Shown here piece by piece: positions 56,336-64,000 of a stretch of 64,000 nucleotides of DNA. The translations under genes and the position numbers were made by a program. Origin of the DNA: Marisa cornuarietis (Eukaryota; Mollusca; Gastropoda; Architaenioglossa; Ampullariidae). The DNA is taken from NCBI GenBank assembly GCA_004794655.1, contig SMMW01000634.1:1088501-1152500 (forward strand), in the 5' to 3' direction. The notes beneath the pieces were generated by a model. It was not told where the DNA came from and ran no database searches. It was given only the letters and a program-made list of their open reading frames with translations. Each line of letters begins with the position of its first letter. Position 1 is the stretch's first letter.

Positions 56336-57083
56336 TTTTTTTTTATATTTTTTTTTTTTCACCTGCCGGCATGGAGCGGTCAACTCAGACGTCTCAAACT
56401 GCGAAGTAGGCCATCTTTTTTAATTTTTGAATCTATATTTTATAAATGCTCCAACCACTCTGAGAGAGGCTTTTACAAGACCATAAGCTTAAAATTTGAT
56501 GTTTGATGGGCTAGTTTAACGATCATGTGACTAGTATAGAAACTTAGAAAACCATGTGGTTGCCGCTGCCGCCATTTTTTTTCACCTGCCGGCATGGAGC
56601 GGTCAACTCAGACGTCTCAAAATGCGAAGTAGTCCATCTTTTTTAATTTTTGAATCTATATTTTATAAATGCTCCAACCACTCTGAGAGAGGCTTTTATA
56701 AGACCATAAGCTTAAAATTTGATGTTTGATGGGCTAGTTTAACGATCATGTGACTAGTATAGAAACTTAGAAAACCATGTGGTTGCCGCTGCCGCCATTT
56801 TTTCACCTGCCGGCATGGAGCGGTCAACTCAGACGTCTCAAACTGCGAAGTAGGCCATCTTTTTTAATTTTTGAATCTATATTTTATAAATGCTCCAACC
56901 ACTCTGAGAGAGGCTTTTATAAGACCATAAGCTTAAAATTTGATGTTTGATGGGCTAGTTTAACGATCATGTGACTAGTATAGAAACTTAGAAAACCATG
57001 TGGTTGCCGCTGCCGCCATTTTTTCACCTGCCGGCATGGAGCGGTCAACTCAGACGTCTCAAAATGCGAAGTAGGCCATCTTT
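56336..57083. repeat. 221 bp tandem repeat, ~3.3 units
   Basis: Unit starts (CACCTGCCGGCATGGAGCGG) lie at 56360, 56583, 56804 and 57025, giving spacings of 223, 221 and 221 bp. Each unit includes TCAGACGTCTCAAA, a T-rich segment, ACCACTCTGAGAGAGGC, GATCATGTGACTAGTATAG and GGTTGCCGCTGCCGCCATTT. Units are nearly identical, so amplification is recent. The fourth is cut at about 57082, where the RTE-A 5' UTR begins. T-runs precede the first unit. Confidence 0.93.
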
Positions 57084-59912
57084 CTCTCATCCTAGCCAAG
57101 GAAAAATGGCCCCACTGCCTTGGGGGAATCTTGGGAAAGATAAAGGCTAAGGGAGTAAACCCCTACAGAAAATCCTGATACTAACACGGCATCAGTGGGC
57201 GAAGACTCTCCACGACGAGAGTACCGGCCAGGGCCCAGCGCCTACGTGTTCACGACCAGGCCGACAATCGGCTGTGGTTCACTTGGAGAAGGGATTAGCG
57301 CTACCAAGTGTATAAGCTCAATGAAAGGACCATGGATATACGCCAGAAAAGAGATAACATGCCGGATCGGTCGCGGCCCGGACTAACAACGACCGCGCAC
57401 CCTATCGGGAGGCTCCAGCATGGGGTCAGCGAAAAGTGTGCTACTGGAGCCAAGACCAAGACCAAGACTGGAACCAAAACAGAAATCAAACTAAGAGAAG
57501 GAACAACCATTGGCACGTGGAACGTACGCACGTTATACCAGTGCGGAAAAGTGCACCAACTCACACACGAGCTGAAACGGTATCAGTGGGACATTGTGGG
57601 ACTGGCGGAGGTCAGATGGACAGGATTTGGGGAAACAGTGACGGAAGACGGCCACAGACTGTGGTACAGTGGGGAGGACACCAGGCATGAGTACGGCGTG
57701 GGCTTCCTTGTGCACAGGAAGGTGGCCGCGGCCGTCATCAGCTGTACACCCGTATCCAGCCGGCTGATCTCCATTCGTGTCTCAGCCAAGCCTCATAATG
57801 TCACCATTGTCCAAGTATACGCTCCAACTTCCACACATGGAGACGACGAAGTGGAAGAATTCTACCAACAACTGGACAAGATTGTGAAGGCAGTTCCAAA
57901 AAGGACATCCTGGTTGTGCTCGGAGACTGGAACGCCAAGGTCGGACCAGACGCCTACCAGCAATGGGCAGGAACGGTGGGGAAATTTGGCCTTGGTGAAA
58001 CCAACGACAGGGGCATCAGACTCCTAGAGTTCGCACAGAGCCAGAGACTCACCTTAGCCAACACCTTGTATCCCCACAAGAAATAAAGGACGGCCACCTG
58101 GCACTCACCAGACGGACTGGTCCATAATCAGATCAACTACATCCTACTGCCGAGACGCTTCAAATCCAGCATCAACAGGGCCAAGACAAGGACGTACCCA
58201 GGCGCTGACATAGGCAGCGACCATGACCTTGTTCTAACAAACCTGAAGCTGAGGCTGAAAGCGAAGCGACTCTCAAACACTCCCCGAATTCGCTTTGATT
58301 TGGAGAAGCTGCAAGACCCAAAGGTTGCAGAAGTCTTCAAGGCCACGGTTGGCGGAAAATTTGGCGCACTGAACCTGGTGGACTGTGATGTAGACACCCT
58401 CTCTGGAAACATCAAAGAGGTGCTACTGTCGACAGCCCAAGAGGTTCTAGGGCGACATAGAAACAAGAAACAGCCATGGGTCACGAACGACATACTAGAC
58501 CTCTGTGACCAAAGGAGGGCCTTGAAGAGTGAAAAGAAAAGCAAACCAGAAGCAGCAACCAAATACAAAGAAGTCAATTGTGCCATTAAGAAAGGGATGA
58601 AGGCAGCTAGAGAGAGCAGGATCGAGAAGCAGTGCCAGGACATAGAGGTTGGAATGGCACGAGGTGACAGCAAAAAGGCCTACCAACTTCTAAAGACCCT
58701 CACTAAGACAGACCAGCAGAAGATCTCAGTCATCGAAGACAGCAATGGTCACCTTCTCACAGAAGGCAATGCTGTACTCAACCGATGGACAGAATACTGC
58801 AAGGACCTGTACAATTACCAGCTGAAGACCGACGCCAACATTCTCCAAAACAACCAGACTAGAGACAGTGAACCTGCAGACATACCAGTCCTACGGGAAG
58901 AGGTCGAAAAAGCTGTACATAGTCTGAAGGGAGGAAAGTCACCAGGCGTTGATAATGTACCAGCTGAGCTGCTCAAGCAGGGTGGGGAAGCAACTACAAA
59001 AGCCCTAACTGTTCTGTGCCAAAGAGTCTGGGAGTGCAAGGAATGGCCCAGAGAATGGACGCAGTCACTAATCATTCCCCTCCCAAAGAAAGGAAACAGC
59101 AAACAGTGTCAGAACTACAGAACAATAAGCCTTATCAGTCACCCAAGCAAAGTCATGCTGAAGGTCATACAGAACCGCATCAGAACCACCGCAGAAGAGC
59201 TGCTAGCAGAAGAACAGGCTGGCTTCAGACCACGTAGAAGCACAGTTGAGCAGATCTTCAACTGTCGTCTTCTTATAGAAAAGCATCTGCAGCATCAGCG
59301 GGACCTTTACCACAACTTCATTGACTTTAAGAAGGCATTTGACAGAGTCTGGCACGAGGGGCTATGGCATGTGATGCGGAAATTCAACATTGAAGAAGGG
59401 CTTGTCCAAGTCGTTGAAGCGTTGTATAACAGCTCAACGAGTACAGTTTTGCTTAACAACCAAATAGGAGCTTACTTTCGTACCACAGTAGGGGTACGTC
59501 AAGGATGTCCCCTATCACCCGTGTTGTTTAATATATTCTTGGAGAACATCATGCTTGAAGCTCTTCATGACCACCATACCTCCATTTCAATCGGTGGAAG
59601 ACCAATCTGCAACCTACGCTTTGCAGATGATATAGATCTGTTAGCAGGTACAAACAAGGAACAGCAAGACCTCACCAACAGACTGACAGACAGCTCAAAC
59701 GCATATGGAATGGAGACAAGCACAGAAAAGAGCAAAGTTATGATCAATGGCAACGGCAAAGCAGAGATCTATATGAACGGGGTACAGCTCGAAGAGGTAA
59801 GCAGCTTCAAGTACTTGGGAGCCACTCTCTCCAAGGACGGCAGCTCCACGCAAGATATCCGCATCAGGATCGCAACAGCAACAGCAGCAATGGCTAGGCT
59901 AGATAGGATCTG
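57084..59912 (+). mobile_element. RTE-A LINE, nearly full-length but 3'-truncated
   Basis: This copy has a 5' UTR (57084-57307), an endonuclease frame (57308-58027), a frame containing the reverse transcriptase (58300-59922), then an abrupt end at GATAGGATCTG (59912) where the family should continue RIWHSHKIRF. The missing 3' part exists in inverted orientation at 60814-61505, and 59745-59912 and 61330-61498 are inverted duplicates of each other. Lesions: a frameshift near 57900 in the endonuclease and a TAA at 58084-58086 inside the collinear frame. A LINE is not normally 3'-truncated at insertion, so later deletion or rearrangement is implied. Confidence 0.9.
57308..58027 (+). pseudogene. 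RTE-A endonuclease (frameshifted)
   Basis: Encodes the N-terminal exonuclease-endonuclease-phosphatase domain that nicks target DNA. Catalytic positions seen: N72 in GTWNVRTLY, E101 in GLAEVRWTGFG, Y171 in VQVYAPTS. After KIVKAVPK (about 57900) one base is lost or gained. The GDWNAKVG block (next catalytic D and N), GLGETNDRG and FAQSQRLTLANT are read in another frame up to a TAA at 58084, and the SDHDLVL block (final catalytic D-H) follows near 58220. The domain order is complete, but the protein is broken in two places. Confidence 0.88.
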
Positions 59913-59922
59913 TCTAGCATGA
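58300..59922 (+). pseudogene. RTE-A reverse transcriptase (540 codons, 3'-truncated)
   Basis: An open frame of 540 codons continuing from the endonuclease C-terminus. Motifs in order: RHRNKKQPWVTNDI and KKAYQLLKTLTKTDQQ (linker), GGKSPGVDNVPAELLKQGG, IPLPKKGNSKQCQNYRTISL, EEQAGFRPRRSTVEQIFNCR, the motif-A region HNFIDFKKAFDRVWHEGLWH, GVRQGCPLSPVLFNIF, and the catalytic box NLRFADDIDLLAG. NGVQLEEVSSFKYLGATLSK and RIATATAAMARLDRI follow. The last residues (CLA) come from foreign sequence after the truncation at 59912. The C-terminal LLYGC...QAFENKCLRR domain is lost. The upstream part of the frame is continuous with 58087 onwards. Confidence 0.92.
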
Positions 59923-60811
59923 TAGCATGAGTTTCAGACGATGGAGAGAAAGTGGAGGCTCACCAGCTTCTGCATACAAACTTTGTACAGGAGTGGTGCG
60001 GAAGGCACCCAAACAGATGTGGAGCCCTTGATGGTGAATAGGATCAAGAATTTTGAGATAGGATTCTCGAGCAGAGCCATAGATGATGGATCCATAGTCT
60101 AGCTTGGAGAGGACCAGGGCACGATACAGGCGAAGCCCCCCAGCTGACATGTCCAACTACTCGAAGAACGTCCAAGGCTTTCTGACATGATAGGTGTAAA
60201 TATTTGATATGAGGAAGAAAGGAAAGCTTTCGGTCAAAGATGACTCCAAGAAATTTTACTTCCTGGACCACTTTGAGTACCGTGCCGTTGACAGAGATAG
60301 ACGGGTTTGGAAACATGCCTCGTAGTTTACAAAAGTGGATGTATACTGACTTCACAGGAGAAAATTTGAAGCCATTTTCTGTCACCCACTTCTGTACACC
60401 ATTTACGCACAGTTGAAGGCAGCGTTCGAGACACGGTAGGGATCGGCCTCGGATGCAGAGAGCAAAATCATCTACATACAACAAGGCCGCCATGCCTGTA
60501 AAGACAGACTTCAAAATGGAATCTATTTTGATGTTAAAAAGGGTAGGTGATAGTATGCTGCCCTGCGGGATGCCCATTTCCTGTTCCTGAGGATCAGAAA
60601 GGACAGACCCCACACGAACTTGAAAAAGCTGTTGAGAAAGTTCTTAATGAAGAGAGGGATATGACCCCGGAAGCCAAGGGCATGAAGGTCCAACAGAATA
60701 CCTTGCTTCCAAGTAGTGTCGTACGCCTTCTCCAGGTCAAAGAAAACTCCTAAGACATGTTGTTTGTTGATAAATGCATCCCTAACAAACGTTTCAAAAC
60801 GGACCAGATGG
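59913..60811 (-). mobile_element. Nimb-like LINE, reverse transcriptase C-terminal half
   Basis: Minus strand from 60811: HLVRFETFVRDAFINKQHVL, GVFFDLEKAYDTTWKQGIL (motif A), a frameshift, QEMGIPQGSILSPTLFNIKI, LLYVDDFALCIRGRS (catalytic box), FKFSPVKSVYIHFCKLRG, EVKFLGVIFDRKLSFLPHI, then in another frame RALVLSKLDYGSIIYGSARE, YLKILDPIHHQGLHI and EPPLSLHRLKLM, where it stops at 59913 against the RTE-A. It is the continuation of 61506-62865 across an inserted RTE-A fragment. Frameshifts make it inactive. Confidence 0.88.
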
Positions 60812-60813
60812 TC

Positions 60814-61505
60814 AGTCAGTCAGTCGTCCCGTGCCTGGCACCTGGCGTTGGGGGGAGCACATGGATAGACGCGGCAGCTGACAGGGCCCGTCACTCTTGC
60901 CTATTTTGGGCGATAGTCAGCAGGTCCTGTACAGGACGACCAGTCCAGTCTTGGACGTTCGTAAGCCAGTTCTTTCTCTGACCACCGCGGCGTCGGCCAC
61001 CCTCCAAGGTGCCTTGAAGGATAGTCTTCGACAAGGTGTCGTGCCGGGTGACATGGCCAAAGAAGACCAGCTTACGTCGCTTGACTGTTGATAGAAGAGG
61101 TTCCTGGTGTCCTACGAGTGTGGCAATCTTGTTTCTTACAAAGTCGTTGGTTTTATGTTCTTTGTATGAGATCCGGAGCAGCCTCCTCAGACACTTGTTC
61201 TCGAATGCCTGGATTCTCCTTTCTGTTTCGGTGAGCAGAGTCCACGTGTCGCATCCGTAGAGCAGGATCGGCACTACCAGGGATTTGTATAGCCTGTACT
61301 TGGTAGTGAACCTTATCTTGTGGCTATGCCAGATCCTATCTAGCCTAGCCATTGCTGCTGTTGCTGTTGCGATCCTGATGCGGATATCTTGCGTGGAGCT
61401 GCCGTCCTTGGAGAGGGTGGCTCCCAGGTACTTGAAGCTGCTTACCTCTTCGAGCTGTACCCCGTTCATATAGATCTCTGCTTTGCCGTTGCCATTGATA
61501 ATGGT
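60814..61505 (-). mobile_element. RTE-A 3' fragment inserted in the Nimb-like LINE, with TSD
   Basis: CCAGATGGTC flanks it at 60804-60813 and 61506-61515 (13 bp GGNCCAGATGGTC if one mismatch is allowed). It is a 5'-truncated RTE-A ending in the terminal repeat (AGTC)n at 60812-60823. The frame 61469-60891 (192 codons) is open throughout: NGVQLEEVSSFKYLGATLSK, SLVVPILLYGCDTWTLLTE, RIQAFENKCLRRLLRISYKE, KLVFFGHVTRHDTLSKTIL and LEGGRRRGGQRKNWLTNVQD. This is the best preserved C-terminus of the family here. Confidence 0.93.
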
Positions 61506-62865
61506 CCAGATGGTCTAGGGTACTGCGATATTGTCTAAAGCCACACTGCAGGTTGGAGAGGAGACCATGAGATTCCAGTTGCCAGGTGAGCCGGGCATTC
61601 ACCATACGTTCTAAGGTTTTGCATAGACAACTAGTAAGAGCAATGGGCTGGTAAAAGTTGGGATCAGAAGGATCCTTGCCCGGTTTTGGGATAGGCAACA
61701 CGACTGCCTCTCTCCACGAGGGAGGAAAACAGCCGGACACCCAAATAAAGTTAAAGATGTTTAAAAGAAGAATGAGAGAATCCTGTGGAAGATGAGTCAG
61801 CAGCTGATATGGAATGTTGTCTAGGCCAGGTGCAGAGTCCTTGCACTTTTGAAGGGCCTGCTGCAGTTCATTGAGTGAGAAAGGAAGTATATACTGTTCC
61901 GAGTTATCTGAGGAAAAGTCACAGGGAAGAGATTCCTGAAAAAATTTCATACACTGAAAATCAGGAGAGAAATTTGAAGAGGAATTTTGAGCAACGTTGG
62001 ATGCCAGCGAATTGGCAACATCCCGTGGTTCTGTGAGAACAGAGTTTCCAACCTGCAGGTGGCCTATTGAGCCAGCCTGAAACCTTCCCTTTTTCTTCTT
62101 AATGGCCGCCCACACCGCCTGGGAAGTGGTACGGGAGGACTACGAGGACACATACCTTTGCTACGCAAGTTTCCTTACCTGTTTAAAAGTAAAACGAGCC
62201 TGAGCTTATCACATTTTCAGGAGTGGGGTGGCGGAAGGCAAGGCGCTGGGCCTTCTTCTGAGCATGCTGGGCCACCCTGCACTCCTTAGTAAACCACAGT
62301 ACGCATGGTCGGTGATTTCGAAGTCCTCGAGGGATTGTTTCTAAAGCGATCTCAGTTAGAGGTAAACTGGTTAATAGAATGTAATGTAGGATCGTCCCTA
62401 GGGTCCTCTACATCTAAGTTAAAACTAGAGCCTGAGAAAAGGCGGATGTTAAAGAGGGCCTGAAAAGCAGGCCAGTCTACTCTAAACAGGTTCCACCCGC
62501 CCTCGCGGAAAGTACCTTCCTGCTCTAGAGGATTTAAGAGCTGTAAAACTATTGGGAAGTGTTCGCTGCCACACAGGTTGTAGTAGTAGTAAGGGCTGAC
62601 GACCGACAGATCCACAGCAGAGACAGTGCCACAGGAAGGACGGCAAAAGGTGTTTGAGCCGTCGTTTAGAAGACACAGATCCTTTTCCATAAAAATGGAT
62701 TCTAACAACTTCCCCCTGGTGTCACCCGATGCCCCGCCCCACAGGGGATGGTGTCCGTTGAAGTCCCAAAAAAGAAGGATGGGAGGAGGAAGTTGGGTCA
62801 GAAGACCCTCAATGTCTTGTCGGGAGACCCGAGCCGATGGAGGAAGATAGATACTGCAAAACCCT
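61506..62865 (-). mobile_element. Nimb-like LINE, endonuclease remainder and reverse transcriptase N-terminal half
   Basis: Minus strand from 62865: YLPPSARVSRQDIEGLL, ILLFWDFNGHHPLWGG (from the GDFNGH catalytic block, D present, preceding G replaced by W), SAVDLSVVSP and GSEHFPIVLQL (from SDHFPI). The linker follows with stops, then 62115-61510: KFFQESLPCDF, KDSAPGLDNIPYQLL, SWREAVVLPIPKPGKDPSDP, ALTSCLCKTLERMVNARLTW and QCGFRQYRSTLDHLD, where the RTE-A fragment interrupts it. It lacks the first part of the endonuclease, so it is 5'-truncated at its junction with RTE-B. Confidence 0.88.
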
Positions 62866-64000
62866 GTCTTACGCCATGCCAGTCTTCATTACCAAAGGTT
62901 TAGTGAGTTTGCCATTAGGGATAACTTGGCAGGATGAGTCCTCATACAATCCCTGGATGATGTTTATGAATTAAGGTGGAATACCATAGTGGTTCATCAG
63001 CCTCCAGATGACGTCCCTGTTTACACTGTCGAAGGCCTTCTTGAAATCCACGAAAGTTATATAAAGGGAGGATTGCCATTCGATGGACTGTTCTATGATG
63101 ATACAGAGGGTTGCAATGTGGTCAGTGCATGACTTATCCTGGCGAAACCCTGCTTGTTCTGGTCTCAGTCTCTTGTCTAGTGCCTTCTTCAGTCTCTCTA
63201 GTATTATCCTTGTCAGGACTTTGCTGGGGATGGACAGCAGCATGATCCCCCGCCAGTTGTTGCACTGGGAGTGGTCTCCTTTCTTTGGTATTTTGACCAG
63301 CTGACCTAGTTTCCAGTCTGCTGGGACTAGCGCTTGTTCCAAGATCTTGCGTAGAAGGGGCTGCAAAATTGTTGCTGTTGTTTCTGGGTCTGTCTTTAGT
63401 GGTTCTTGGGGTATGCCGTCCGGGCCTGCTGCTTTGCCATTTTTCATGCTTTTGATAACTTTGATGATTTCTGTCTTAGTGGGAGGGCTGGTGTTGACGT
63501 GAAGTTGTACAGTTGCTGGTGGTATGTCAGGTAAGGGTGGTGAATGAGGTCGATTCAGCATCTCTTCGAAGTGCTCCATCCAGCAGTCTCTTTGTTCTGC
63601 ATTGTTTGGTATGGTCTTTCCATCTTTGTCTCTCACCGGATTGTTTGGGTTTACGCTCCTGCCTGACAGAGTTCGTGTTATTTCATATAATCGCTTCATG
63701 TTTCCCTGTATGGCTGCTGTCTCTGCTTCCTCTGTCAGTTCATGGGTGAAGCGTCTCTTGTCCTCCCTTACTGACCTCTTCACTTGGCGGTTGGCTTCCC
63801 AGTATTTTGCTCTTAGACCTTTCTCTTGCGGGTCTTGGCACTGGTTGAGCTTCTGTTTTAGTCCCTTTCTTGATTCAATCTTTGCCCAAGTCTCTGGAGT
63901 CATCCATTCCTTATGTTTTCTTTCCCTCTTCCCTAGAACATCTGTGCAGGTTGTCTTCCAAATGCTCTTGAGTGTTGACCAGTGTTCTTCCACTGATTCT
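62866..64000 (-). mobile_element. RTE-B LINE, reverse transcriptase (runs off window end)
   Basis: Frame 63993-62971 (340 codons) encodes LSGRSVNPNNPVRDKDGKTI, MEHFEEMLNRPHSPPLPD, MKNGKAAGPDGIPQEPLK, ADWKLGQLVKIPKKGDHSQC, RLRPEQAGFRQDKSCTDHI and YITFVDFKKAFDSVNRDVIW (motif A). A stop follows at 62971, then FINIIQGLYEDSSCQVI and GVRQG, where the text switches to the Nimb-like endonuclease near 62853-62865. The ADD box is therefore absent from this copy. The 5' end lies beyond 64000. It is distinct in sequence from RTE-A and closer to RTE-C. Confidence 0.9.

Noticed and set aside
56336..57083. CRISPR-like regular repeats
   Set aside because: Units are contiguous 221 bp tandem copies without spacers, in eukaryotic DNA.
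57308..59922. Intact host reverse transcriptase gene
   Set aside because: All motifs and neighbours are those of an RTE-type LINE, with a frameshift, a nonsense codon and a truncated end.

Overview
This window is intron-rich, transposon-saturated animal DNA with no bacterial or phage gene organisation. At least five LINE lineages, three tRNA-derived SINE families, P-element relics, MITE-like elements, (CCCTAA)n tracts, microsatellites and GT-AG-bounded exons point to an aquatic invertebrate. A mollusc, perhaps a gastropod, is my best guess, but the species cannot be fixed from the sequence alone.

Layout. 0-5 kb: a decayed Rex1-type LINE, a long (GT)n tract, an RTE 3' fragment (family A) and an L1/Tx1-type LINE carrying a ~265 bp palindromic insert. 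7.5-30 kb: an ~8.05 kb segment is present twice in direct orientation (8082-16133 and 20974-29028, offset 12,892-12,895 bp) and is almost identical. Both left edges lie inside CR1/L2-group LINEs and the right edge of copy 2 abuts another such LINE. Each copy carries L2 tails, an RTE-A 3' end, a P-element transposase relic and a degenerate interstitial telomeric tract. The most complete L2 of the window (17.8-21.8 kb) runs into copy 2. 30-36 kb: RTE-A and other LINE fragments, a three-unit 79 bp repeat, and an L1/Tx1 LINE split by an RTE-C insertion with a 13 bp target-site duplication.

Host genes. On the minus strand, three exons (41594-41798, 36798-37020, 33673-33769) splice in phase into a 174-residue secreted protein: signal peptide plus one Reeler domain, resembling the invertebrate 'putative defense protein' family. 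Its introns hold much of the repeat DNA between 33 and 42 kb. A second minus-strand gene, which I do not recognise, is supported by three exons joining in phase (55350-55400, 55069-55161, 54478-54582). Further candidate exons lie at 52.7, 51.0, 50.9 and 49.8 kb, the last ending in a stop codon.

42-50 kb holds a CR1-like fragment, an RTE-A copy interrupted by a tRNA-SINE with a perfect 10 bp TSD, a Mutator-like MITE whose TIRs are built from a tandemly repeated motif (9 bp TSD), and a mariner-like MITE with a TA duplication. 53-57 kb holds a hairpin element, a GC-rich unit that may be a solo LTR, and a 221 bp tandem repeat. 56-64 kb is a nested LINE pile-up: an RNase-H-bearing I/Jockey-group LINE (called Nimb-like here) on the minus strand, an RTE-A 3' fragment inserted into it with its own TSD, a nearly full-length RTE-A on the plus strand, and an RTE-B LINE running off the window end.

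No LINE here looks fully intact. The two spliced genes are the only likely host protein-coding functions I can support.
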